Shown: positions 32,682 to 43,893 of the stretch, piece after piece
How positions within the stretch are numbered: position 1 is the stretch's first letter
How the letters are laid out: the number at the start of each line of letters is the position of its first letter
Assembly: GCF_030272615.1 (NCBI RefSeq)
Contig: NC_081414.1
Location: forward strand, 46,554,501-46,614,500
From: Cryptomeria japonica
Taxonomy: Eukaryota; Streptophyta; Pinopsida; Cupressales; Cupressaceae
Length of the DNA stretch: 60,000 nucleotides
Direction of reading: 5' to 3'
The notes under the pieces: model-generated
What the model was told of the DNA's origin: nothing
Databases searched by the model: none
Seen by the model: only the letters and a program-made list of their open reading frames with translations
Program-made: the position numbers and the translations under genes

Positions 32682-33560
32682 GATCTCACAAATGGATTGG
32701 AATTTTTGCACCAAATTGTGTTGGCAAGTTCAAGATAGTATCAAGAGCTCTAAATCCAAAATTCAAAATTTTTGGAGCACATTTGCATTTTCCATGAATA
32801 TTTTATGGATTTTCATAAAAAATTAATTTTGAGAGCAAATGAGAGAATCTTTTGGATTTTCTTACATTTTTTGAAATCTCTCAGAATTATACATAGGATT
32901 TGTGCTATGTGATTTTAATTTTGATGCAAAATGTTTCCTAAAAAATTGGATCTTTAAAAATTAGGGTTTTTCATTAGTTTGATCAGATCTCACAAATGGT
33001 TTTTTATTTTGGCATAAAATTGTTTTTGCAAGTCAAGAACAATATTAGAGGTACTCAGTAAAAAACTCAAATTTTTTGGAGCATATTTGAAATTTCTATG
33101 AATTTGTTATGTATTTCTATAAAAAATTAATTTTGAGATCAAATTAGCAAATTTTTCAAAGTTTCTTATATATTTGGAAATCTCTCTGATTTATACACAG
33201 GCTCTGTTCTTTGTGATTTTAATTGTGATGCAAAATATTTCCTCAAAAGTTGGATCTTTAAACATTAGGGTTTTACATTATTTTGCTCATATCTCACAAA
33301 TTGCTTGTAATTTTTGTAGGAATTTTTTTATGCAGGTTTTGAAGACCATCAAGAGTGTCCAATAAAAATTTATTATTTCTTGGATCAATTGTGCATTTTA
33401 TATGAATTTTTTATGATTTTTCATAAAAAATTAATTTTTGGACAAAATTAGCAAATTTTTTGGATTTTCTTACATTTCTGGAAATGTCTTGAAATTTTAC
33501 AGGTCATATGTTTTTTATGATGCATAATAACTCATGGAAAATCAGATCTTTGAATCTATC
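32682..33560 (+). repeat. Three tandem repeats of about 304 bp in the element D leader
   Basis: Units start at the shared ATCTCACAAAT block, at 32682, 32986 and 33290. Each contains TTTTTGGAGCA-like, ATGAAT..TTATG and CATAAAAAATTAATTTT blocks, then GATCTTTxAAxxATTAGGGTTTT before the next unit. The copies are diverged but collinear. Confidence 0.8.
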
Positions 33561-33789
33561 AAAAAAACGTCATGTCGAAGGCCCCTATTTCCCAAAGTCT
33601 TTTGGATCTAAAATTTACCTAACTTGTGTGCTTGCAGGAGGGGTATTATTGCAAAAATACTAACAAATATTTGTTGCAAAATTTTGTCAAGGGTTTTTGA
33701 TCTTTATTGTGTGCCTTGCTTTCATAGATTACCAAACACTTCAATTGGTGCACTAAAATTGAACCAGTGTCTTTTGTGTCTTGGGCAAT

Positions 33790-34375
33790 AGGCTCTTTTT
33801 ATTTAATCTCTAGAGGGCCTGTCTCCTCATGTGGTCATTAGGACTACTACTAAGGAGAGAATGACCCAAGTGGTAGCAAGGAAAAGCCATCCTCTTCTAA
33901 ACCACTATAAATAATTGTATCCATGGTGAAAGCCATGGGTAACGTGTGCTGATTAGTTCATACCGACATTATGTCTCCCCATAAACCCGTTTGATCAAAT
34001 TTATTTGATCAGTTGTAGGGCGTGACTCCTACCGACTGGGAGCCTTCTGTATTTACAAAGCTGAAAGTGCCACATGTATGGCCACACGAACGGATGCCCT
34101 TACTAGTACATTTTTGTTTTAGAAAGGCAAAATCCTTCTAGTTTTTGGGGCAGGAGGTCGGACCTCTGGAGTGGCCCACACACATACGGTTCTTAGTAGA
34201 GATACAAAGTTCACCACGAGGAGTTTTCATGGGGACTGATGCTTGTCTTCCCTAGAGAAGTGAGTGTCGAGGGTGGAGCAAGTGGGGTCAAGCATATAAG
34301 TACCCACTCTAAATAGCATAGCCTCGGGGGAAACCCCATGTGGGATCAACAACTATTGTCTTGGCCAGCCATAAG
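33790..34375 (+). other. GC-richer, structured-looking leader segment of element D
   Basis: Composition changes sharply from the AT-rich repeats to about 580 bp of mixed sequence with no open frame. Possible hairpins include TTTGATCAAATTTATTTGATCA (about 33987-34008) and GGGG-GAAA-CCCC with a GNRA loop (34326-34337). Candidate packaging or translation-control region, by position only. Confidence 0.4.
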
Positions 34376-35310
34376 AATTGTGCTTGTCTTCTTTTGAATA
34401 TTCAAACATTCAAGACCAAACATTGAAACATTGTGTCTTTTGTGTCTTCAAGTTTATGCAAGACATTTTTACATCAAACAACACACTTTCTTTGGAGTCA
34501 TTTTTTGAGTCTAAACACCTGCAAACATTGAGTCTTCATCAACATTGTGTCCTCTTGTCACGAAAAATAGTCAAAAATTCAGATTTGGTCACAATAAACA
34601 ACTTTACACATTGGAAAAATTGCACTCAATTTTTGGAAATGTGTTTGTGTCTGATAGAATCATGTCTATGTCATTTAGCTACATCTGTGAAGGGTAGAAA
34701 TGCATCTGTGTTCTCTTAAGAAACATTACATTCACAAAATCTTAGAAATGGGTCTATGCAGTATTCAACCACGTCTGTGTCATTTAACCACGTTTGTGAA
34801 GTATATAGGCATGTCTATGTTCAGAATTGGAAAAATTTACAGTCCAGCGAACAAGAACAATCAATTTCATACTTATTGAGCTTCCTAGGTTATCTCTTTG
34901 GGTTTTCATCTAGAATTCAACCTATCTTTGGGTCTCACAAAGTTCATCATTGCTTTACACCTTACATTACATTCACATTTGTCTAAACTTGAGTCAAAAG
35001 GTCACTTGCTTGTCCTCATCTTACTTTGTCAACACACTACATACAACAACATTTTGCTAAGTGGTCCCTCATCAAGGTCTATCAAATTTGGGTCTCATTT
35101 GGTCTTACTTAGAGTCAAGGTCAACTTACCTCATCAAGAGAAACTATCATCTCTTTGGAAGCCAAACCTACTCCACTACATACATACTTGGTCTTACACT
35201 TTGGACATTGCAAGTACACTTCAGATTCATTTACATTTCATCCAACTCTTGGTCTTCCATACTCTTTCCATTTTCATCTAGTCTCACACATATTTGTCAA
35301 TACCTAGTTC
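34376..35310 (+). other. Pyrimidine-rich leader just before gag (element D)
   Basis: Several overlapping open frames of 75-130 codons look like composition effects of low-G sequence. Short words such as ACATTGTGTCTT and CCACGTCTGTGTCATTTA recur (34420-34560, 34640-34830). No domain recognised. Confidence 0.4.
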
Positions 35311-36954
35311 ATGGTTGAAACCCGTTCCCAAAAATCTAGGAGAGAAACTAAAGAGGCTCAAGAGTCCGCAAACATGAGTGCCTATGAGTATGAAAATGAT
35401 GTCTTTTTCAATTTTGATCATACCACATTACCTAACGTGGATGCCTATAGAAACATTCCAAATGTTGAGAACATGGATAACACAAACAACAATGACACAC
35501 ACAATGACAATATGGACAACTTTTCCATACATTCAGTAGAAGTGGAAGACTCCATTACAGATCCCCATTTCAATCGATTGGTTGAGGAAATAATGAAGAG
35601 AGATAAACAATACTTCTTACAAGTGATGGCACAAAGTGGAGCCAAGATTCCTCATGATTTTGACATGTCTCAAATAATGGAAAATCGACCTATGCAAGAA
35701 CCTCAACTCAACATGGATCAAAGGAGGCCTAATAGTGGAGGTAATAGAGGACCACATTTTGTGCTTGAATCACCATCATCTTTGTTTCAAAAACCTGAGG
35801 TCCCACATACACATGGTCAAGCATATGATACTCATCTATGTAGACTTTTATGGAAGTCTTATATACAAAAATATACTCAATCACATACCAATGCTAAGAA
35901 CCAACCACCAAAGCAATTGGATATCCAAAGGCATGATCAAAATTTGGACACAAGGAAACCCCGCATCAAATTTGGGGGCAACACATTAGAAACAACTCAT
36001 GACATGCCTGTAGAGTATGGTATACATGGACAAAATAGATATTCTATTCCTCATCATGACTCTATACAAAGTGGTCCTTATATGCAACATCATTATAGAC
36101 CTTCTCCATATGAACATGTGTATGATCAATACCATCCATATATGCAATATGTTCCTCCTCCACCCGGTGGTTCAGGCATGTGGTATGGTCCAAGATGTCG
36201 ATCTCCACCTAAGAACAATTTGGAGCAGCAAATTAAGGACTTACAAAAGAAAATGGAGGACATAAATACACCAAAGCCAACTTACAAAATGAGAGACATA
36301 TGTCCCTATCCATTTGACAAAAGTATTCCAATGCCTCCTTTTCCTACACATTTTGTGACACCTAAGTTCGATAAGTATAGAGGCAAAGGAGATCCTAAGG
36401 AACATATAAGACAATTTTTTACAACTTGCATTGAGGTAGTAGCAGAAGAGACATATTTGATGAGATTATTCCCACAAAGCTTAGGTGATAAAGCTATGGA
36501 ATGGTTCTCCCAACTCCCACCTGGAATTAAGTCATGGGGTGACTTAGCAGAGGCATTTATCCAACATTTCTCATACAACATAGAGATAGACATATCAGTC
36601 ACTACTTTGTGCAACACCAAGCAAAAGGATGGAGAGTCTTTTTCATCATTGTTACAAAGATGGAGGAATTTAGCCAGCAGATGCTCTTGTGAAATTCCAC
36701 AAAAACAAATGGTAGAGATGTTCACCCAAAATGTCAAGAAAGACATTGGTTATGACTTGAGAAAAGCTTGTTTGTCCACCTTCAAGGACATCATTGAAAA
36801 AGGCTTAGCAACAGAGAAGGTCCTAATTGAACAAGGAGTAAATAAAATATTCAAAGAAAACAAAGAGGACTATAAAGGAAAAGACAAACCAAGATTTTGG
36901 AATAAAAACAAGGACACAGTCAATCATGGTGTTATTGATGCCAATATAGTATGA
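35311..36954 (+). CDS. gag: Element D Gag (intact, 547 aa)
   Basis: Uninterrupted from ATG 35311 to TGA at 36952-36954. The basic start (METRSQKSRRETKEAQE, from residue 2) is typical of Tat Gags. A low-complexity Asn/His/Tyr/Pro region covers residues of about 25-330. The Retrotrans_gag domain lies at about residues 340-500: MPPFPTHFVTPKFDKYRGKG, FPQSLGDKAMEWFSQLPPGI, FIQHFSYN, and LLQRWRNLASRC. The C-terminus is Lys-rich. The knuckle has been pushed out of this frame: a CCHC-like remnant (stop in place of the first Cys, then EYQKRKGHKIGNCH) lies at about 37157-37204. It builds the particle shell. It is the only full-length element gene in the window and could still be expressed from the LTR. 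Whether it is active is unknown. Confidence 0.85.
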   Translation: MVETRSQKSRRETKEAQESANMSAYEYENDVFFNFDHTTLPNVDAYRNIPNVENMDNTNNNDTHNDNMDNFSIHSVEVEDSITDPHFNRLVEEIMKRDKQYFLQVMAQSGAKIPHDFDMSQIMENRPMQEPQLNMDQRRPNSGGNRGPHFVLESPSSLFQKPEVPHTHGQAYDTHLCRLLWKSYIQKYTQSHTNAKNQPPKQLDIQRHDQNLDTRKPRIKFGGNTLETTHDMPVEYGIHGQNRYSIPHHDSIQSGPYMQHHYRPSPYEHVYDQYHPYMQYVPPPPGGSGMWYGPRCRSPPKNNLEQQIKDLQKKMEDINTPKPTYKMRDICPYPFDKSIPMPPFPTHFVTPKFDKYRGKGDPKEHIRQFFTTCIEVVAEETYLMRLFPQSLGDKAMEWFSQLPPGIKSWGDLAEAFIQHFSYNIEIDISVTTLCNTKQKDGESFSSLLQRWRNLASRCSCEIPQKQMVEMFTQNVKKDIGYDLRKACLSTFKDIIEKGLATEKVLIEQGVNKIFKENKEDYKGKDKPRFWNKNKDTVNHGVIDANIV

Positions 36955-38300
36955 CCCAAAATCATTTTTTCTAGATCAAGCTCTACAAACAATCAAGTGA
37001 ATACTCAAACAACTTCCAAATCATGAAGGAAATACACCCCATTGGGAGAACCACTTGATCAGCTTTCAGGAAGCTAGTGGCAAACAAGATAATAACAATT
37101 CTAGACAATCCTCCATATGAACCAAAGGTCAAACCAAATTGGTGGAATGACGATGAATACTGAGAATATCAGAAAAGAAAGGGTCATAAAATAGGAAATT
37201 GTCATCGGCTGAAGAACATCATAGAAGATCTTATTGATAGAGGTGACATTGAAATCGAAGGACACTCATCCAGTCAAGAACATGAAATGTTTAAATAACC
37301 ATTCCCTAAACATGACAAGGGAAAATCTAAAGCCACAGATGATCAAACCAACTATACCAGAGCATCCTATAACCATGATTCAACTATCAATCACATTTCG
37401 ATGGACAATTATGTCTCTACCATTATCATAAAGTAGAAAACACCTGAAAATTCTACCCAAAGACCTAAAATTATCCTAAAAGGAATTGGATCTTCTTCTG
37501 AACCTACCTCTGAATGTAATGTTACAACTCGTCAAGGTAAATTCACTTTGCAAGGTGCACTAGCTAAAAACACCGCTTCCCCATCAACCAAACCTGAGTA
37601 TGACCTTGTAGAATAGTTAGGGAAGACACCCACACTTATCTCAATCCTTGAGCTCTTATGCATATCCCCTGCACATAAGGCCATTCTTGACAAAACTTTG
37701 AGAGACACTACTATCCCCATTGATCTGAATGTGAACCAGTTTCAAGCCATGGTGGGATACCTTTCCGTTCCACATTCCCTTACATTTACTAAAGTTGGTG
37801 ATGCCTTCGTAAGCCACCCACATAATGCACCTTTACATATTGAATCCTTCCTACAAAAAAATCGAATAAAATGAGTCCTGATAGATGGAGGAGTAGGTCT
37901 GAACATTTGTACATTAAGCACTATTAAACAATTGGGATATTTTGGAAAAGCTGTGAATGCTACAAACAAAATTACCATCAAGGTGTATGATATCGAAGAG
38001 TGCTCATCCAAAGGCACAGTCACTTTACCTCTTAGAGTTGGGCCAATGATGAAGGATGTGGTTTGTCAAGTCCTTGATCTAGATCTCACATATAATATAC
38101 TCTTGGGACATCCATGGATTCATGAAATGAGAGCTAGTCCCTCAACACATCATCGATGTATCAAGTTTCCACATAATAGATTTGAAGTGACCATCAAAGG
38201 TGATTGGAATCCATTCATATATTGAAACAATCTACGACCTAGATCAGAAATAACAATTCCATTCAATCGAGAAGCTATTCTTCATCAATATATGTTGATC
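36955..38300 (+). pseudogene. Element D knuckle and protease region (broken)
   Basis: After Gag, frames change repeatedly. A degenerate knuckle is at 37157-37204. Next comes the Tat signature upstream of protease, YDLVE then LGKTPTLISILELLCISPAH, and FQAMVGYL (37590-37770). The protease follows: VLIDGGVGLNICTLSTIKQLGY (37877-37940, so the active site is DGG and not DSG), YNILLGHPWIHEM (38090-38130) and CIKFPHNRF. Roughly eight stops. A retropepsin in origin, not functional. Sequence resembling the start of RT is not found downstream. Confidence 0.75.
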
Positions 38301-39190
38301 CAGAATCCTTGAAAGATTATACATCAAAACAAGTAGAGATCAAAGAAAAATTCAAGGTTAAAGACATGGGATGTGGTGAGTATATTTTTCATGTTGATCA
38401 ATTCCCACTATCTCCTAAGAGATTTAGCCGACAGGAACAATCTATAAACAATTTGCAATATCAAGGAATTGGGTGTGAACCACCTAGTGTTGTGGCTACT
38501 AAGTCTGAATGCAAATTTCCCCTAGTAGTGTAAGCAGCTCTTGATATCAATAGTCCTAAGAGTGGTTCCAATAAATAATCTGTTGAGCATATCGCCAACC
38601 CTCTTGAGAACTCACATAGCCTTACCATTTCATCCACTCATTCCATTTCCAGTCCTCTCCCAGACTTGGATCAACAAGAATCACAAAAGCCCTTACTAAT
38701 TGGGGATAAAAAATCAAGCTTTGAAAAGAAAAATCTAAAAGTCAATAATAAAGAAAAGTCCTTTAGTCCAAATCAAAATCAAAGCTATTGGACTCTGCAA
38801 AAATCAAAGTCAAGATCAAAATCCTATGAAAGAAAAAGAGTAAGAGATGATCTCCCCTAATATCAAAATAATTGGGGGCAAAAGTTCTACAATTTTAAAT
38901 CAAAAAGAATACTTGTTGATCCTAAGTCTCCATCATGTCACGGTACTTTCACTTCTTTTCACAATCATAAGCCTTCATAACCCATCCACTTGTTTCACAC
39001 ATCCATTCCCTTCTGGTGATATGACATGGACCTTTAATGGAGCTTCCTCGAGGGACTTTGTTATCAGTGATGCCCAAACTTCTTTAGGTGACACGCATAT
39101 GGGCCTACATAGTTCACACACTAGTAATTCTACTTTAGTTCCTTTATCAAGGAATACATACACTTGAGCTACACATAATTCAGTCCAAGA
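38301..39190 (+). other. Deletion junction region of element D
   Basis: About 0.9 kb separates the protease from the integrase tail, where Tat elements normally have some 4 kb of RT, RNase H and integrase. Short frames (38309-38533, 38666-38860, 38847-39167) show no RT or integrase motif. One is Lys/Ser-rich (KSKSRSKSYERKRVRDD). Confidence 0.6.
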
Positions 39191-39430
39191 ATGATGCAGT
39201 TACAATCGCAAGGCAAAGCCTCACACATTTGAGGTAGGTGACTTAGTTCTCAAAGAAAATCCTAAAAATCAGCAAAATAGATAGAAAAAGGGCAAGTTCG
39301 AACCAAACTGGCTTGGTCCTTACATCATTACAATAGCCTATGGATCCGGTGCATACTAGCTCTCAACCACAAAGGGCAAACCTTTGGAGGATCCTATCAA
39401 CAACATGCACCTTCACAAGTTTTACACATA
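39191..39430 (+). pseudogene. Element D integrase C-terminal remnant
   Basis: With small frame changes it reads KPHTFEVGDLVLKENPKNQQN, GKFEPNWLGPYIITIAYGSGAY, and DPINNMHLHKFYT, ending at TAG 39428-39430. This is the C-terminal (GPY/F-like) block of Tat integrases. Only about 75 residues remain, with two stops. The catalytic core is absent, which shows that D derives from a complete Tat element by internal deletion. Confidence 0.82.
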
Positions 39431-41260
39431 GCTCTTCAGAGTATCATAATTAAAAAAAATAAAATAAAAATTCAAAAAAAATTCAAAATACAAAAAATCA
39501 AAAAATTCAAAATACAAAAAAATCACAAATTCAAAAAAATAAAAAAAATCATAAACATAAAAAATCATTACTTGGTGAAAACCTGGCAAACAGGCACCTT
39601 GTGACACAAAAAAATAAAAAAAAAGTAAAAAGAAATAATCTGTCCAATGGTGAAAACCACTTCGGTGGTGCCCTGGGCAAGTACCATGGTGAAAACCACT
39701 TCGGTGGTGCCCTGGGCAAGTACCATGGTGAAAACCAAGTTACTGGCGCCATGTGTAGAGACATTGCTCCTCCCTCCTTTAGGATTCAATCTCATCCTTT
39801 CACTTTGCACACACTCACAGCCTATCCATCCATAATAAACTTACCCATTCCCATCATGGTTCGTTATTGATCTTCCTAAGATTGGTTAGCCATTCATAAT
39901 AAACATTCCTTTTCATCCCTTTCCATCCATAATAAATCAGCTCCTATCTATGGCTAAGGGAAATCCTATGTCTAGTGATGGGTGTGGAACTAAGAGAATC
40001 ACACATTCCGAGGAGTACAATTTCTTCCATCTTTCTTCAGTCTATCCCTGCACAATCCATAATAAAGAAGCACTTGCATCACCAATCTGCAATAAAGTTC
40101 CATCTTCTTCGTAATAAAGTATCAGTTTCATGGATCCAGTTAGTTTAAGATGAGACGCATTAGCAACGAGCTTCAATAAATCAAATCTTTCAATAGACTC
40201 AGACAACATTATGGTTCAGTGCTATCTATCCTTTTGTGAAGGAAAACATTGTGACCACAATCAAATAGACTTATACAAGTGACAAGAGACACTAAACTTG
40301 AGGACTACAGTGGATGTTGGTGTTGAGTCTTGGTTTTCTTTTGATTTTATCTTTTGGTGACATGTCTTTTAGCTTTTCCAGGATGTCTCTGACTAGAGAT
40401 TCTATCTCTAGGATGTTTTTGACTAGAAAGGCGAGTATGGGGTATCGTCACCTATTTTTATTTACTATCTATGGATTGTCTCTTAGTAATGCTATGACTT
40501 GTCCAAGGATATGAGGACACTATGAGTCTAGTATGAACTAGGGCATTCTTTATTTGCAACTGTCTTATCTCCATGCAAATGGGTACAATGACTTTCCGGG
40601 TCGAACATATGCCTCGATTGTCATAACCTATTTTGTCATAATCAAACTCAATGATGATAATGCACAAGAAGCTCTTTCACTTTCATATCTTCTATCTTCC
40701 ATCCCCCTTTCTTGATTGACCTCCATCATCCTTCCCGAGTCCATGTAGCCCAGTATCACATGACCGAGTATAATGACACACCAAAAACATTTGCATTTCA
40801 TGTAGTTTTGCACCTGCATTACCACATATTAGCATTTCATACATACATATAGATATCACAATTGCATCACATCCTGCACACAACACATGTTAGCACATTT
40901 TACATTTTCATCATGTAAATCATTATTTGCATTATCACATTCATCTGCATTTCATACATTCACATATGCATAACATTTAAAAACATAAAAGAAAAAAAAA
41001 GAAAAGAAAATATTGCATTTCATCATGTATATATTTACATCCATATCATAAGCATCACATACAAGCATGCATCACATAGAAGCAACATCACATAGGTACA
41101 CATGCATATAGCTGCCGCAAGGATGAATCATCTCATATATATATATCTTAGAATCATAAGTGTCATGATACAATGATGTCAACATACATATGGCTACAAT
41201 AACCCGAAGGTGTTATCATACAAAATGATACAAAATTGATACATAGGGAGCCCTCTAAGG
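39431..41260 (+). other. 3' non-coding region of element D, first part
   Basis: Starts with an A-rich low-complexity stretch (39445-39635, built on CAAAAAATTC words) and the 39-bp repeats (39651-39735). The rest has CATTTCATACAT-like repeats (40790-41100) and no coding frame. This is a typical Tat position for long non-coding 3' sequence. Confidence 0.6.
39651..39735 (+). repeat. 39-bp tandem repeat (two units and a partial)
   Basis: GTGAAAACCACTTCGGTGGT followed by GCCCTGGGCAAGTACCATG is repeated without change, then a third, diverged GTGAAAACCAAGTTACTGGCGCC. The sequence before it (TGGTGAAAACCTGGC, about 39571-39585) looks like an older unit. Confidence 0.85.
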
Positions 41261-43090
41261 CTATGATGAACTCCCTCCCTCAGAGCTGGCTAGCCTCGAT
41301 GGAATCTGAGCCCTGGAAGGACCTGCCCTAGGATCATCTCTCTTGCACCCTCTATCTGGTGGTGGTGGAGAACCCATGACCCCACCGCTAGATGTCTGTC
41401 TCCTGTCTCTCCCTCTAGTGGTCGTCGCAGTCTGCGATGGTCTTCGGAAGCTCCTAACCCATTGATCTAGTGGCACCACTCCATAGTATAGGTCTCACCA
41501 GTAGCCTATCTCCTTCCCCACCCCCATAACATAGGCGTATTTGGCTCCTGTGTCCTTCACTGCCTTTTACCCTGCCCTTAGTGTTATCTCAGCCTTTGTA
41601 TAGCGCTGAATAGCCTGATCCCTCTCCCGCTCAGTGTCCCTTAGCTATCTCCTGAGCCTAGTTGTCTCCCTCTCTAGATCCTAGATCTCATCTTCTTGTC
41701 CCTGGTAGATATCCCTCAAGGATATTAACTCATCCTCCTCCTCTCCCCCCTCACCTTGTCCTTGTGGCTACTCCTATGGCTTCTCTTGTCCTTGTCCTTA
41801 TGGCTACTTCTGTCCCTATCCCCATCCCCATACCTATTTGGGAGCCTGTGTTGCTAGCACCTATAATGGCAATCCACCTCTACCCCTTACTACATGAGCC
41901 TGCTCTCTCCTTTGAGCCACTCTCCTCTCTGCCACTGCACCCCGCCTCCACCGTCAGCCTCTACCTCCAACCTTTCCATCCATCGGCTCCCCTGGATCCA
42001 TCAACCATGAAAATGGATGCTTTGGCCAATATGCAATGTACTTTGCATCCATCCCTACATCCTCTATATATGCCCATATATCCCAAGGCATGGGAACCAT
42101 CTCTACCATCTGTGTCACAGCCTGATCATAAGAAAGCACCTGATCCCTCACCGTTCGTCCATACATCCCTGACCCTTGTGGCATCCGCTATATCCTGCCA
42201 AACTGACTGCATACCCTATCTATCAACTACCTCTCAATGATATATGGTGTCCGACCAATCAGATACCTGCTACAGAATACATATGGCAACTCTACTACAT
42301 CATCCTCCCACTCCTCACAATCTAAGTAAGGCCTCCATACCACACTATCTATCTCATCCATAAGCTAATGCCAATACTCTAGTCTCCCAATCCATGGTTG
42401 TGATGTAATCATATCATATAGATGAACATAGCTACACCCATGTCCTCTACCCCTGAAGTGTATCGGTCGTGTAATTGAAAGATGCTCATAAGCCCATATC
42501 TGCAACAAGGTCACTCCGCATCCGAATCCTACTGATCCATGATACACAAACTGATGCATCTCATAATACAAGTGTGCCAACAGACACGACCCCCATGCAA
42601 ACCTGGTGTGCTCTGTCACCAATGTCTCTAGTGTCCTCCCACATCCCACTACCAACCCCCATGTTGCCCTGTCCAGACAGAGGAATCCACTTATCACTCC
42701 TAACAATACTGCTGATAGTGCCAATCTTGTCACGATCATGGTATCCCAAGCCACATGTCCAGCCCTCATTTCTAGTCCTATATCTTGGAACACTCATCTC
42801 AGTACATCCCTATCTCCCTCTTGATCATAAGGAACCAACTCCCCATCGATCGGTATCCTTAGTATCTTGTACACATCCTCTAAGGTGACTGTCATCTCAC
42901 CCATCGATAAATGAAACATGCATGTCTCTGAGTGCCATCTCTTAGCTAAAGCAATCAACAATCCCATGTTTGCCCAAAACTTAGGTACATACAAAATATG
43001 TCACAACCCCATAGCCTGAACTGCTGCTTTATCCTCGAGTGTCAGCTCTGGTCATAAAATTTGAGTCGAAGGGAATCTCTCCTATGACTC
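41261..43090 (-). pseudogene. Antisense plant mobile domain (PMD) ORF of element D (broken)
   Basis: About 610 codons on the strand opposite to gag. Start region near 43085: PELTLEDKAAVQAMGL, a stop, then VPKFWANMGLLIALAKRW, FHLSMGEMTVTLEDVYKILR and IPIDGELV (42994-42830). This is the opening of the plant mobile domain (aminotransferase-like/MAIN-type). A frame change follows, then LVTEHTRFAWGSCLLAHLYY, LLQIWAYEHL (42793-42365), VWRPY, LIGRTPYIIERQLIDRV, CSQFGRIQRMPQG (to about 42160) and MPWDIWAY. The C-terminal part has a coiled-coil segment (41730-41580) and an Arg/Ser/Pro-rich end finishing at 41261. At least six stops and one or two frameshifts. Antisense PMD ORFs are known from Tat-lineage elements. 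The role is not established; PMD proteins in plants affect silencing and development. Confidence 0.78.
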
Positions 43091-43135
43091 CAACATCGGT
43101 AGGTCCTCCTAGAGTCAAGCAAATCAACTATGTCA

Positions 43136-43431
43136 ATCCTAGTAGTACTCCCTGTTCATCACAAAGTACTACTCTTTTATCCTAGTAGTACTCCCTATTC
43201 ATCACAAAGTATTGCTCTTTTATCCTAGTGGTACTCCCTATTCATCACAAAGTGTTGCTTTTTATCCTAGTGGTACTCCGTGTTCATCACAAAGTGCTTC
43301 TTTTTATCCTAGTGGTACTCCCTGTTCATCACAAAGTGTTATTTTTTATCCTAGTGGTACTCCCTGTTCATCACAAAGTGCTGCTTTTTATCCTAGTGGT
43401 ACTCCCTGTTCATCACAAAGTGCCTCGATCT
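43136..43431 (+). repeat. Minisatellite, seven units of 42-43 bp
   Basis: Each unit carries ATCCTAGTGGTACTCCCTG then TTCATCACAAAGTG and a few variable bases. Unit starts: 43136, 43179, 43222, 43264, 43306, 43348, 43390 and a partial eighth at 43432. It lies just upstream of the antisense PMD ORF. Confidence 0.92.
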
Positions 43432-43629
43432 ATCCTATCCTAGGGCCTCTACTTGAGTGTATCCTCTTGAGTAGTTTCCTAATTGGCAACATATGTTCTA
43501 TCATAGAATTGTCAATCCCAGCCCTATCCATTATTCTAGTCTTCCCTAGAGGACCTACTTGAGTGTATCTTCTTAGCAGCTTATCCAATTGATAGTGTAT
43601 GTTTATCACAAAACTGTCAATTTAACCTT

Positions 43630-43893
43630 AAAGACATAAATGTGCATCCATGACATAAACATGCTTACATACTGCACACACACGCCTGCTATGCATAGAT
43701 GCATCTGAATCACACAGATGTGCCTCTGATCTACCTAGACATGCCTGTCCTGCATAAACGCACCTGCAAGACATAGACACGCTCATATTGAACATAAACG
43801 CTATTACAATTGTAGATGCGCCTAATGAAAACACAGACCTACCTAGCCTACCCAGACGTGCCTGGCATTAATGCAGATGCACCTTAACATTTT
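43630..43893 (+). repeat. Degenerate repeats with an AGAYGYGCC core
   Basis: About eleven imperfect copies of a word like CATAGACGTGCCTG, spaced 20-28 bp apart (for example GCATAGATGCATC, CTAGACATGCC, CATAGACACGC, CCAGACGTGCC, GCAGATGCACC). No open frame of interest. Confidence 0.7.

Noticed and set aside
34378-35310. Leader open frames of element D as separate genes
   Set aside because: Overlapping frames in low-G leader sequence with no domain; better explained by composition.
41662-42240. Plus-strand open frame of 192 codons
   Set aside because: It is the reverse of the antisense PMD ORF; its Pro/Ser/Leu-rich translation follows from the codons of the real gene.
43136-43440. CRISPR-like array
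   Set aside because: Units are directly adjacent without unique spacers, and the window is plant nuclear DNA.
43212-43562. Repetitive protein YPSGTPCSSQS in tandem
   Set aside because: The frame is a by-product of a 42-bp minisatellite; no start context, no family match and flanking sequence is non-coding.
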